NCBI GenBank assembly: GCA_009664345.1 | Contig: CP043547.1 | Location: 992,001 to 1,056,000, forward strand | Direction: 5' to 3' | DNA from: Planctomycetales bacterium 10988 | GTDB taxonomy: Bacteria > Planctomycetota > Planctomycetia > Pirellulales > Pb10988 | DNA length: 64,000 bases | In this document: positions 33,835 through 44,400 of the stretch, piece after piece | How positions within the stretch are numbered: position 1 is the first letter of the stretch | Layout: the number at the start of each line of letters is the position of its first letter | The notes under the pieces: model-generated | Database searches by the model: none | What the model was told of the DNA's origin: nothing | The model's input: only the letters and a program-made list of their open reading frames with translations | Translations under genes and position numbers: made by a program

Positions 33835-34206
33835 TTAAATTCCTCTCTAAGTACTACTGGGAACGAATTGGTGTTTCGAAAGATTACACAACAACAAACT
33901 TAAAATGATCCTTTTGCAGATGGATCGATCTGTGTTTTCTATTGATAAATGCTTTGAAGGTTTTTCACACCCTGCGAGCAAAAGCTAACCCCCAAGCACT
34001 CTTTAGACTTTTATTGTTGACTCATTGGCCTTTCATTCTCAACATGAAAATGAAGTCTGTAAAGAACTTATGATCAGTTGGTGTAGAAAAAACCTGTGAA
34101 GATCAAGCTTTTCCTCTTTTTGGTTGAACGAAGCGAATGAACTCTCCGGCATCCAAGTCCGTGACAAGGATGTTGTTCGTCACTGGATTTTGGCCTGAAC
34201 AGAAGG
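33835..34206. other. Gap of about 370 bp between greA and the zinc-ribbon gene
   Basis: No credible gene. It carries the greA promoter region. Frames of 70-83 residues on the plus strand overlap greA and lack protein-like features. Confidence 0.4.
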
Positions 34207-34938
34207 TTAGGCCTCTAAGAGGTCCGGATTGCCTTCCGGAAGATACAACAACCTGCCGCAGGAACGGCAGTACACAATTTGAGAAGTACAAAGCCGATTG
34301 TAGTCATTGAGTGGAATTTGCTGATAACAACCTCCACAGACTCGATTCTTTCCTTCAATCGGGGCGAGGGCATCCGCTGCCATTTGCTTGACGAGTCGTC
34401 GATAGGTATCGCGCTCGGCGGCAGGGAGTTTCTTCTCTGCTTCTTGAAGTTCCCCCTGGAGCCGCTCGCGTTCGGAGAGCAGTTTTTCTTCGCTCTCTTG
34501 AATCTTGGTCCGGGTGCTTTCCAGCTCTTGTTGCGTCTTTTGAGCTTTTTCCTTGACCTCGGGAACCCGAGCTTGGATCTCATCCGAGCGTTCATAAACT
34601 TCCAGAATTTCATCCGACAAGACCGAACAAGCCATCTCATCGGCAGCAATTTGCTCACGAATAGCTTGATACTCTCGATTGGTTTTACAAGAGTTCAATT
34701 TGGCTTGAAGGTCTTTGATCTTCTGTTCCCGCGACTTTAAAAGCAATTCTTTTTGATCGGCGGTCATCCGTGTCTCTTTGGCTTCTTGCTCAATCTCCTC
34801 GACTTCCGTTTGCAGCTTGGCAAGATTGGCCTCACGTGCTTTGATTTGCAAAGGACCACGGCGCAGACGATCCGAGATATCACCCAATTGACGGTGAAGT
34901 CGGTGCAAAATACGGAGGCATTCGGTCAGCGAGGTCAT
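34207..34938 (-). CDS. Coiled-coil protein with C4 zinc ribbon (CdsZ/CT398-like)
   Basis: 243 residues from ATG 34938, which has AGGAG ten bases upstream; an ATG ten codons earlier is less likely. About 170 residues form a long helical hairpin (NLAKLQTEVEEIEQEAKETR through EVKEKAQKTQQELESTRTK). A C-terminal zinc ribbon follows with the cysteine pairs VCGGC and YCRSC. The layout matches the zf-RING_7 / CT398 family found in Chlamydia and other PVC bacteria, where links to sigma-54 and type III secretion have been reported. It lies after rpoD on the same strand, suggesting a role around RNA polymerase, but no function is shown here. Confidence 0.85.
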   Translation of the reverse strand: MTSLTECLRILHRLHRQLGDISDRLRRGPLQIKAREANLAKLQTEVEEIEQEAKETRMTADQKELLLKSREQKIKDLQAKLNSCKTNREYQAIREQIAADEMACSVLSDEILEVYERSDEIQARVPEVKEKAQKTQQELESTRTKIQESEEKLLSERERLQGELQEAEKKLPAAERDTYRRLVKQMAADALAPIEGKNRVCGGCYQQIPLNDYNRLCTSQIVYCRSCGRLLYLPEGNPDLLEA

Positions 34939-35156
34939 CAGGGGGATGCTCCTTGAGGATGTTCTCATGAAGGGCAGGAATCAATTTTGAAGAATAGGAA
35001 AATGCCTCAAAACTAGGGTCGTTTGTCCTTCAGCAAAAAATCCTTGGCAGTCGTGGCTGCTAGCAAAAGTCGGTTGGCTCAATTGTCAAATTGACGACGA
35101 GGGAGAGTCGCAGTCAGGTGAAGTCCATTCGTGGAGGTCTCACTTTAGTTTGTTTA

Positions 35157-36893
35157 TTAGTAGGGAGTTGCTTTTCCGTCCAGAAATCCTTCGAGCTGTT
35201 TACTACGAACAGGTTGTTGCAATTTCCGGACGGCATTCGCCTCGATCTCCCGCACACGTTCGCGGGTGACGTTAAAGATTCGCCCCACCTCTTCTAAAGT
35301 ATAAGTATATCCATCGCCTAAGCCATAACGCATTCGTAAAATTTCTCGTTCTCGGAAAGTCAGGGTCTTGAGAACATGGGCGATTTTATCTTTGAGCAGA
35401 TCGTGAATCAGTCCGGACATCGGATTTTCGCTGCGTGGGTCTTCCAGCAAATCTCCGACCGTATTCTCTTCGTCCCCGGAAAGTGGGCTTTCAAGACTGA
35501 TTGGAGGGGCACCGGCTTGGAGAATTTCCTCTGCATCCGTACTGTCCATTCCGGCCTCTTCGGCGATCTCCTCGATTTTTGGTTCTCGCCCCAATTCCTG
35601 TCGGAGTCTGCCGGTGGCTTGTCGTAACTTACTTAACGCAGCAATCATGTGGCTCGGTAGGCGGATCAAACGAGCCTGATCGGTAATCGCTTTGCTGATC
35701 GCTTGACGAATCCACCACGTTGCGAAATGGGCAAACCTGGCACCTCGGGCGGGATCAAAACGTTCACAGGCTTTCAATAGCCCGGAATTTCCTTCTTGAA
35801 TCAGATCGAGAAACTGTAAGCCAGAACTTTGATATCGCTTGGCCAAAGAAACAACCAGCCGCAAGTTGCCACCTGCCAGTTTGCGAATCGCTTCTTCATA
35901 AGCCTCAAGCCGAGTCTGAATCGTTAACAATTGTTGGTGAATGACCGACGGAGTTGCCACGGCGGTTTCGATCAAATCCCGCAATTCCCGCTGGGTGTTG
36001 GCTCGCTCGTCTTTCTCCATGCCACCGGACGGAATCGAGGCCAAGCGATTTTGCACCTGAACAAGTTGATTGCTTAATTCCCGCAATTCATTCAAAATGG
36101 CGAAAAAAGTCTGTAGGCGAATCGGATACGCTTTTAACCCTTGCGCTGCTTGCTTTTGCCGAGCCTGAATTCGCTCATAAGCGATCGTCTGCGTTTCAGC
36201 ATCTTCCTTCTGAGATAAGACTTGTTGGAAGTCCTCCCGGTTCGCTTTGAGAATCGTTTCAAGCTGTAAAAGTAAATCCGCTAGCGAATCGACAAGCCCT
36301 TGGTGCTGTTCGTCTTCCGAAGAAATTTGAACTTCCCTGGTTAAACTTCGATCCCCTTCTTGCACCGATTTGAGCAGGGCGTGGATTCTTCGCAACGTAA
36401 AATCGCTGTTGAGCATGGCAGCGACAAAGTCCGCCCGAGTGGATTGAATCTCCTTGGCATAGGCGATTTCTTCCTCTCGCGAAAGCAGCGGCTTGTCGGA
36501 CATCTCGGACAAATAGGCCCGCAGCAAGTCATCATCGAGAGAGTCCTTGGCACGACTCTGGACCGTTTTGATCAGTTCAGAAGCTTTGGAAAGTTCTCCA
36601 ACAACCGAAGCCTCCTTGCCAGCCGGTGGGAGAAGATGGTCAGCAGACGCTTTCCCATTGGTTGGCTTGGAAGTTGGTTTGCGGACAGGCTGCTTTCGTT
36701 TCGGGGCTTTATCGAGAACCGAAATCCCTTGCGATTCCAGGGTGATCATCCAATCATCAAGCGTTTCCGCATCTGCGATTTCCGCAGGCAAATATTCATT
36801 CATTTGATCGAATGTTACATATCCCTGCGCAGCACCCAACTTCAGCAAGTCTTGTAATGCCTTTTCAGCGGGGTTTTCTTTTGCCTGGTCCAC
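35157..36893 (-). CDS. rpoD: Primary RNA polymerase sigma factor RpoD
   Basis: 578 residues from GTG 36893, chosen because AAGGAG stands just upstream and the protein then starts VDQAKENPAEKALQDL like other region 1.1 domains. Region 1.2 reads DDLLRAYLSEMSDKPLLSRE, region 2 LRLVVSLAKRYQSSGLQFLD and FDPARGARFAHFATWWIRQA, region 3 LPSHMIAALSKLRQATG, region 4 LTFREREILRMRYGLGDG and VTRERVREIEANAVRKL. The non-conserved region between 1.2 and 2.1 is about 190 residues. In region 2.3 the usual KFSTYATWWIRQAI is RFAHFATWWIRQAI, so the serine-threonine-tyrosine stretch is changed while both tryptophans stay. It follows dnaG, as in the classical macromolecular synthesis operon. Confidence 0.95.
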   Translation of the reverse strand: MDQAKENPAEKALQDLLKLGAAQGYVTFDQMNEYLPAEIADAETLDDWMITLESQGISVLDKAPKRKQPVRKPTSKPTNGKASADHLLPPAGKEASVVGELSKASELIKTVQSRAKDSLDDDLLRAYLSEMSDKPLLSREEEIAYAKEIQSTRADFVAAMLNSDFTLRRIHALLKSVQEGDRSLTREVQISSEDEQHQGLVDSLADLLLQLETILKANREDFQQVLSQKEDAETQTIAYERIQARQKQAAQGLKAYPIRLQTFFAILNELRELSNQLVQVQNRLASIPSGGMEKDERANTQRELRDLIETAVATPSVIHQQLLTIQTRLEAYEEAIRKLAGGNLRLVVSLAKRYQSSGLQFLDLIQEGNSGLLKACERFDPARGARFAHFATWWIRQAISKAITDQARLIRLPSHMIAALSKLRQATGRLRQELGREPKIEEIAEEAGMDSTDAEEILQAGAPPISLESPLSGDEENTVGDLLEDPRSENPMSGLIHDLLKDKIAHVLKTLTFREREILRMRYGLGDGYTYTLEEVGRIFNVTRERVREIEANAVRKLQQPVRSKQLEGFLDGKATPY

Positions 36894-37174
36894 AATGCTC
36901 TCCTTCGCAAGGGACGAACTTCGGTCGAACCACCAACCTGCCTGGAACTGCATGGCTTCCAAACATGAACAGATGATGAAATTACGAAACGTCGAACAAC
37001 GATTTCATGGTGGGAAGTGACCTCGTCCTCGTTCCTTCTATTGTTTTCCACAACCCTCACTTTCCGCAACCCCCTCAAGGTCGACTTCGGGGAGTTGGTG
37101 GTGGAGAATTTGGAAATCTCTTGCTGAAGAGGGTTCTTTAGGAGAAAGAGGAAAACAAAGTATGAAAGAAAGGA

Positions 37175-39013
37175 TCATTCAGAAGGGAGTTGCCGGGTGT
37201 GGGAACGCTTTTGATGCAGCATTTGCTGAAGAATCGCCAGGCTATCGGCTTCATTGAGGTGGTTCTGTTGAACGGATTGGCGAAGTTTTGGCCAGTCGGA
37301 AGATCGCCGTTGTTCTTCACGAAAACGGATCATCCCTTGAAGCCGAGCCTTGGCATCAAGGTGAGATTTTCGTTGGGCATTTTCATCCAAATCGACCAAG
37401 ATTCGCTTCCCGGCCGGGTCTTCGGTGTAGAGTAAAAATGTCGAAAAGTCTGTCGCACGATTTTCAGAAAGGAGAAACTCGCAAAGTTGCCAGAAGTTTT
37501 TTGTACGAGGATGGGATAATTCTTGGCCGAGGCCACTTTCCTTAACTTCATAAATTAAAGTAGGTTCCGTCAAAATCAATTCAAACAATTCTTGTTCCCA
37601 GATGGGAAGCGGCGGTTCTTGAACCCTGGCATCCGACTCTCTCTTCGCCAGTCGGGCCTTGTTCTGACCGCGATTCTGTCGGAGTTCGGAGAGTCGTTTT
37701 CGCAATAGCATTTCATCCATTTGAAACGCCGTTGCTGCCCGTTGAAGAATTTGCGTCTCCTTCATTTGATAAGCGGTTTGCGAACTCTGAGATGCCGATC
37801 GTGGAGCGAGTGCCAGCGTATGCAACAAGCGATCCAAGGCCGTGTTCGCGGCATAAACCCCTGCCGATTTTGACTTTGCGGCAAGTTGGAATTGATATTC
37901 CAAAGCGTCCGGAGCCGCTTCGACTTCTTTGCGAAAGGCGTCCGCACCGGATTCGAGAAGAAATTCGCAAGGGTCGAGATTCTCCGGCAAGGTTAAGATT
38001 CGCAAATCCATTTGATGAGCAATGAATAAAGCCAGCAGGTCTTCGCTCCGCTGCCGACCGGCTTCATCTCCATCAAGGACCAAATAAATCTGCTCCGCAT
38101 AGCCACGCAACGTAGGAAGATGCTGTTCGGTCAGGGCCGTTCCCAAGACGGCCACCGCTTGCGAAACCCCGAACTGGTGGGCCATCAAGCAATCCGTATA
38201 CCCTTCGGTGACAATGACTTGCTTCGTTTGGGTGATGGAAGTTCGAGCCACATCCAAGCCATAGAGCGTTTTGCTTTTATTAAAAAGCAAGGTCTCCGGG
38301 GAGTTGATATATTTCGCCGGATGCTCCGAATCGAATTGCGGTAAGATTCTTCCACCGAAGGCAATCGGGCGTCCTTGCATATCTCGAATTGGGAACAGTG
38401 CCCGACCACGGAAACGATCATAGACACCGTTTCCCTGGCGTCTTTTTGCGACAAGTCCTGCCATTTCAAGAAGTTGTGGCGAAAAACGCTTGTCGGCCTT
38501 GTTCACCAACCAATCCCAAGCAAGGGGGGAATACCCCAACTGGAATTGTTGCATACTTGCTTCGGTGATCCCACGTCGATCGAGATAAAGCCGTCCCGGT
38601 TCGCCTTCCGGAGAGTGCATCAAACATCGATGGAACTGATCCGCGGCCCACTGGCAGAGTTCATAGAGGGCGGTTTTCTCTTCGGAAACTCGGTTGGATT
38701 TTCCACTTGCATGGGGTCCACTTGTCTCTTCCAGCATGATGCCGGCCCGATTCGCGAGCATCCGCACTGCTTCGGGGAAAGAGATATTTTCCATCTTCAT
38801 CAGAAAACTGAAAATATCGCCCCCTTCGCCACAGACCCAACATTTGTAACTTTGCCGATTAGGGTTAATTTGCAAGCTGGGGTCGTGGTCGTCATGCCAG
38901 GGGCAGAGGGCCTTGAAGATCGGGCCTTTGGAATGCAATTGAAGATAGGCGCTGGCCAAATCAACAATGTTGACCGCTTGCCGAATCCTCTCTTTGTCGT
39001 CGGAAAGAAACAC
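37175..39013 (-). CDS. dnaG: DNA primase DnaG
   Basis: 612 residues from GTG 39013, with GAGG seven bases upstream. The CHC2 zinc finger is at about residues 38-63 (CPWHDDHDPSLQINPNRQ, then CWVCGEGGDIF). The catalytic core opens with YDRFRGRALFPIRDMQGRPI and contains the Toprim motifs TEGYTDCLMAHQFG and LVLDGDEAGRQRS. The C-terminal helicase-binding part is long and helical. It makes RNA primers at the replication fork. It is followed by rpoD after 280 bases in the same direction. Confidence 0.95.
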   Translation of the reverse strand: MFLSDDKERIRQAVNIVDLASAYLQLHSKGPIFKALCPWHDDHDPSLQINPNRQSYKCWVCGEGGDIFSFLMKMENISFPEAVRMLANRAGIMLEETSGPHASGKSNRVSEEKTALYELCQWAADQFHRCLMHSPEGEPGRLYLDRRGITEASMQQFQLGYSPLAWDWLVNKADKRFSPQLLEMAGLVAKRRQGNGVYDRFRGRALFPIRDMQGRPIAFGGRILPQFDSEHPAKYINSPETLLFNKSKTLYGLDVARTSITQTKQVIVTEGYTDCLMAHQFGVSQAVAVLGTALTEQHLPTLRGYAEQIYLVLDGDEAGRQRSEDLLALFIAHQMDLRILTLPENLDPCEFLLESGADAFRKEVEAAPDALEYQFQLAAKSKSAGVYAANTALDRLLHTLALAPRSASQSSQTAYQMKETQILQRAATAFQMDEMLLRKRLSELRQNRGQNKARLAKRESDARVQEPPLPIWEQELFELILTEPTLIYEVKESGLGQELSHPRTKNFWQLCEFLLSENRATDFSTFLLYTEDPAGKRILVDLDENAQRKSHLDAKARLQGMIRFREEQRRSSDWPKLRQSVQQNHLNEADSLAILQQMLHQKRSHTRQLPSE

Positions 39014-39200
39014 CGGATCGCCTCATGCGAAATTCGGGGAAAAACCGAGGGAGCGTTTCACGATAAGGAATGCAATGCTAGCAGTCGCCAGCTAGCACTG
39101 TACCTGTTTACATCTTATCGTCGATTTGCTCGCTCGGCAATGCGAATTTTTTGAAACGCAGCACAAACCCAGGTCTCTTCGATTGGTTGTCTTTGAGAAT

Positions 39201-41399
39201 TTAGCTCGACATTCGTTCTTGATACATTTCCAAGAGAGCTTTTTCCCAATCCCGAACGATTGCCGTATCGTTATAGAGTACGGGAGAGCGTTTGTTGATT
39301 TCATCGGAACAGTGCTTACGATAAGCAGGATCGGTGCCGAGCCGTACGGCTTTATCGATGTATTCCTGATTGGAATCGACGATCAGTTCTTCCCAGTCCA
39401 TTTGCTGATACATCGAATAAGTCAAGCGACCACGCAATAAATGATTCGGCAAGGTGACGATCGGGGTGCCGAACGCAAAGCCTTCGTAGCTGGTGTTTCC
39501 ACCACCGAAGTGGAGCGGATCGAGCATGACATCGGCATGGTGCAGCAAATGCAAGAAGTGAATCCGGGGAAGCTGCTTGACCCAATGAATCCGATCTCGG
39601 ACATCGGGCAACTTCTTCGCCCAGCGGGCTTCGAGCCGGCTTTCCCAAGTGTCATACTTTCCTTTGATCAAAGCCAGATGCCCGTTCGGGTCGCCTCGCA
39701 AGACACCTGCGAAAATGTCATCCATTTCGGGATGAAACTTAAAGAGTGTTTGCGGGCAGACGTACAAGTTGCCTTCTTCGGGAACCCCAAGGGCGGATCG
39801 CGATTGGATCGGCTCTTCCAACTGGGGCTTTTCATAAACGACCCCAAGCCGTGGAAGACGGATAATTCTTTCGGTGTACTGATCTTCGGTGCCTGCTCCC
39901 GGCGGATCGAGGTGGACACTCGAGACGAAGGCATCCACCGTTTTCAGCCCGGTAGTCACCGGATGTCCCCAACAACAGGCTTGGATCGGGGCCATACGGT
40001 TGAAAGCAGCGGTATAGGTCAAAGCATCCATGCCGATATCCGGCAGGTACAAGATATCAAGTTGGCATTCCGCGACCTTTTTGATCGCCGTCAGCAAATC
40101 CGCCGGGACTTGAATATATTGATCCGCGTACTTCGCGATCCGCTGCGTGGTGATATCCGGGGCACCGTGGCCTTCCGTGACGGAGATCACAATGACCTCA
40201 AATTGCTTTCGATCGATCTCTTCAATCAAGCGGACATTGAGTTGCCCGATCGTGTGATTTTTTAAATGTCGGGAGAAGAAGCCGAGCCGAATCTTCTCAC
40301 CGGGGCCTTTTTTACGGAAGTTTTTCGGCGGTTGCCATTTGCGGGCTTCCGGCGGCAAGGCGACCTTGGCACACTTCTCATGCAGTTCTCGGTCATTCAT
40401 GCCATGATAAGCTAAATAGAAGTGCGTGGGGAAAATCTCTTGGGTCGGATCGAGCATCACCCGATCTGCAACCAACTTATCCAGTCGCTCGGTGAAGGCT
40501 TTTCGAGTCGGCAGGATTTGATCTTCCGAATCATAAATCACCGGAAGGACTTTGTCCGCGATCACGCGCAGACGAGGATTTCCCTGACTGCGATGTGCCG
40601 TGAGATAAAGGTTGCGGGCTTCTTCGAAATTCCCTTGTTCCGCACGAATATTGGCCAAGTTCGCCGCGGCCGGAGCAAACTGAGGATTTACTTGAAGAGC
40701 CGATTTATAACAATGTTCCGCTTTGTCTTGTTTCTCCTGCCGACGCATCGCGTTGCCGAGGTCGATCCAATTGTTCAAATCTTGGGGATCGAGCTGCGAG
40801 ATCTTTTCCCAAGCTTCGATCGCTTTCGGAATCTGCCCAACCGCTTCGAAAATCTTCCCAAGCGACCTGTGGGCTTCCAGCAAATTCGGGCGATATTTGA
40901 TGGCATGTTGCAAGCTGACAACGGCTTCGACGATCCGTTGCTGTTGTTGAAGCATACTTCCCAGGCGAAAATGACCCTCGGCTGATTCCGGCGAAAGACA
41001 AATCGTGTGACGAAACGCCGATTCCGCTTTTACAGGTTCATTCTGTTGCAAGAAGGCGGAGCCGAGGTTCATCCATGCGTTGACATGATCGGGACTTTCC
41101 TTAACCGCTTGAGAAAAATGCTGACCCGCCATCGCGAGTTGCCCCAATTGGGCATAGTTGATGCCGAGATCATTATGGGCTTCCGCCGACTTCGGGGCAT
41201 ATTCGACCGCCTTTTGATGACAGGTCAATGCTTCGGAAAGCCGGTTTTGCCGCTGAAGGCACAGGCCCAACAACCTCCAGGCCGGGGCGAATTGTGGGGC
41301 TTCTTTCGTCACCTGACGGCAGGCTTGCTCCGCTTGGGGGAATTGACCAGTATCAAAGGCTTGACTCGCCTGTTTGTAGAGTGTTTCCAAGTCGGCCAT
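39201..41399 (-). CDS. TPR and O-GlcNAc-transferase-like glycosyltransferase
   Basis: 732 residues, GGGAG before ATG 41399. About eight TPR repeats cover residues 1-270 (for example PEFA-type AWRLLGLCLQRQNRLSEALT and AHNDLGINYAQLGQLAMAGQ). From about 365 on a GT41 domain like OGT/SPINDLY follows: RLGFFSRHLKNHTIGQLNVR with the catalytic-type His, CPQTLFKFHPEMDDIFAGVL with the sugar-nucleotide Lys, and LDPLHFGGGNTSYEGFAFGT at the UDP site. It is predicted to transfer a sugar to protein or another acceptor in the cytoplasm. It lies 85 bases after the related but larger gene 41484-44987, so both probably share a transcript. Confidence 0.85.
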   Translation of the reverse strand: MADLETLYKQASQAFDTGQFPQAEQACRQVTKEAPQFAPAWRLLGLCLQRQNRLSEALTCHQKAVEYAPKSAEAHNDLGINYAQLGQLAMAGQHFSQAVKESPDHVNAWMNLGSAFLQQNEPVKAESAFRHTICLSPESAEGHFRLGSMLQQQQRIVEAVVSLQHAIKYRPNLLEAHRSLGKIFEAVGQIPKAIEAWEKISQLDPQDLNNWIDLGNAMRRQEKQDKAEHCYKSALQVNPQFAPAAANLANIRAEQGNFEEARNLYLTAHRSQGNPRLRVIADKVLPVIYDSEDQILPTRKAFTERLDKLVADRVMLDPTQEIFPTHFYLAYHGMNDRELHEKCAKVALPPEARKWQPPKNFRKKGPGEKIRLGFFSRHLKNHTIGQLNVRLIEEIDRKQFEVIVISVTEGHGAPDITTQRIAKYADQYIQVPADLLTAIKKVAECQLDILYLPDIGMDALTYTAAFNRMAPIQACCWGHPVTTGLKTVDAFVSSVHLDPPGAGTEDQYTERIIRLPRLGVVYEKPQLEEPIQSRSALGVPEEGNLYVCPQTLFKFHPEMDDIFAGVLRGDPNGHLALIKGKYDTWESRLEARWAKKLPDVRDRIHWVKQLPRIHFLHLLHHADVMLDPLHFGGGNTSYEGFAFGTPIVTLPNHLLRGRLTYSMYQQMDWEELIVDSNQEYIDKAVRLGTDPAYRKHCSDEINKRSPVLYNDTAIVRDWEKALLEMYQERMSS

Positions 41400-41483
41400 G
41401 GGGTGGCTCCCGTATTCTGAGTTCCTGTTGACAGGATCGTTTGTCTAAATCAATCGCTGGGGGATGCGGATTGAGAATGAATT

Positions 41484-44400
41484 CTAAGTGGTGCCCAATT
41501 GCTGAGCTTGTTGGCGGGCATGTTCGGCCTCTTGCGTTTGACCTATTTGTTGATAGCAAAGGGCAAGGTTATGCCAAGAGCTACCAGGGTCAGGCACTCC
41601 AAGTTCAATCCCTTTTTTGAGATAGTCGATCGCCTTTTGCGGGGCTCCTGCGGAAAAACAAAGCTGGGCAAGGCGGGGATAAATTTGAAGTTCCCGAGGG
41701 TTCGTCGCATAGACCCGATCTTCAATTTTCTCCACATGAGCTAAGAGCCGCAACTTCTGATCGGGATTCGCCTTCTGAATGGAAGGCACCCAGTTATCGA
41801 TCGGATGTTGCAGAATCAGCTGGGGATCATGACGAACAATTGTCCACATTGAGAGCAAATATTCAATCGTCGGATCATTCGGCAGCGATTGAGAGAAAAA
41901 TGGAAGCTGGCAAGTAACCGGCTCTTGGTCGATCACTTGACGGTAACATTTCGCAAGTTGCGGGTAATCCGATTCGGTTGCATTCAGCAAGCCCATGGTA
42001 GCTGCAAAGACCGACTCATGGTCAGCAGGGATAAAATAACTCCCGCCGGCTTCCTTGAAGTACCGGGCGAGCAGATCGAAATTGACCGTCATTGAGATCG
42101 TATCGCCATGCCAGGCAATCGGCGGAAGCTGGCGTGGTTGTTCCCACAGTTCCGGTTGAGCATGTCCCTTATCTCCCAGCAGGAAGAGGAGTGGGCCTTC
42201 GTTTTGTTCCTTCAAGCGGCGAATAACTTGAATCCCACCGATCGGAACTAAGAACGATGCTCCATTCAATTCCCGGCGGTAGGATTCAAGGACTTTGGAA
42301 AGTGTCGGATCATCGCGATAGGCAGGTTCTCCCTCAGGGAGTGGCTCGAAATGGCACTCCCAAGACTCGGTCGGTTGTTGGGATCCAGGAGATTGTTGTC
42401 TGGGAGGAAAACCGGAGAACTTCCCTTGATAAAGGGTTGAGCCTTCCACACGCCACCAATCCGCGGGGAGGCTGTCGAAGACATAATTCGCCATGAATAC
42501 AAAAGGTGCTTTTTGATTTGTTAACGAAACGGTTTCTTTGCTGCGTGTCAATTTGAGTTCGGTATGTTCCAGTGCATCGAACTCCGCAAAATCGCTTTTG
42601 ACTTTTTCCAAGTCGAATTGCAGTTGTTTATTCTTCTTCCAAAAGGAGGGAGTCTCGCCGATGTCTGTTAATAAATAGCGATAACCCGCGGAATGATGGG
42701 GAAGATACGAGCTTAAAGTTTCCAACTCTCGCAAGAGATGAAAGGCCAAACGCCCAGTTCCCGCCCCCATCTCGATCAGATTGATCGGGCCGGCTCGCCC
42801 TTTTTTCTTTTTGGAACGATATTCATTGTAGAAGCTGTCGATCAGCAAACTGTAATGGTGGGCCAATACAGCATTGGTACTAATATAATGAGGGATGGCA
42901 CGTTCACCGCTCCACGCTTCAGTCCCGCTACGGCGATAGACATCTTCCTGATAATCCCAAAGGCTCGACTGGCTGAGAGGGACATATTCATTCTCTTTTG
43001 TCGTTTCTTGCAAATTCTCCGGCACGATTTGCGGAATGTCCGACGAAGTGGTGAACTCTGGAACCTTGGCAAGAGCGGAGGGAGGAGCAGGCGAAGTGCT
43101 TGGCGGATCAGCCTGAAAATCTTGGAAGAAGAGTACGCCTTTTCCTTCGGATTTCGCTTGATCTTTTTTGGTCGCCACCGTGGGCATGTTTGAAATCGCC
43201 TGCGACCTGGGAGTCGAGGCGGTAGGCTTTTCGATCGTCAGCGGTGGAATCGAGTCTGGACTGGACGGGAGATCAAGCGTCGTCGGAGCCACCGGAGGGA
43301 TGGGTTCGCTGACCTTTGGGGGTTCCGGTTGCGGACTTCCAGTTTGCTGACGACACCACCTTTGCCAAATGTCTCGATAGGCAGCTTCGAGCTTTCGAGT
43401 GAAGGTCGCCCCATCGCCGAGTGTTTGCTGGAATCGATCGCGTAACGTCGAGCGCAGCTCCCGCATCCTTGCATCGTTCTTGGCAAGCGCGACATTCTTC
43501 TCGATATATTCCTCATCCGAATAGGCGACGAGGTCCTCTAAACCCAGTGTTTTGAGCAAACTTCCCGCCACACGACTGGCAGGACGATTGCCATAACGCG
43601 AGACCAACGGCACGCCCATCCAGAGGTATTCGCAGGCCGTCGTGCATCCGCTGAAGGGATGGGCATCCAACAAAAGATCAACTTGTTGGGCATAGCCAAG
43701 ATAATCGGCCCGAGGACCAGGCCGTTTTAGCCGAACCTGATTGAGGGAAATTCCGGCATCTTGCAACCGCTCTCTGAGGATTTGTTGGGCATTGTCACTG
43801 AGGGTACTGCGAAAGATCAGCAGCTCCGCATCGGGTAACTGCTTGAGAATGGCCGCCCAGGTTTCAAGCATCGGCTTGTTGTATTTCACCAACTGATGAG
43901 GAGCCCCGAAGGTGAGTTTTCCGGCCAAGTCTTTCGGCAAGGGACCAGGGGCCGGCATTCCCGGAAGTGGGGAAAAACAGGCATAGCAGCCATCGAGCCG
44001 ATAAATTTCTTCCACCGATTGCGGCGGGACTTCATCCGGCGGATCGAGCATATTGTCGGAGAAACGATAATCGACGGCCTCCAAACCCGTCGTGTACGGA
44101 TAAATCGGATACGTGGCTTGAACCGGAGCTGGACGCAAGGGGAAGACATCCAACCGGTTGCTAATCGTATGCCCGCCGAGATCAACCAAAATATCGATTT
44201 GGTCTTCTTCAATCCATTGGGCGACCTGCTCTTTCGAATGGCCCAGTGTATGCCGATAGCCACTGGAAAGGTCCGCCAATTCTTTCGTGACTTCATCCGG
44301 TCGGCGAACTTCGCCATAGAGATAAAAGGGATATTTCTCTTGATTGTGTTGTTGCCAGATGTGCAAGAAAAACCGGACAGTAGGGTGATAACAGAGGTCC

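Noticed and set aside
38375-39154. 259-codon frame on the plus strand
   Set aside because: It runs antisense to dnaG, which has unmistakable zinc-finger and Toprim motifs, and has no family-like sequence of its own.
39441-40265. 274-codon frame on the plus strand
   Set aside because: It is antisense to the well-supported GT41 domain of the 732-residue protein.
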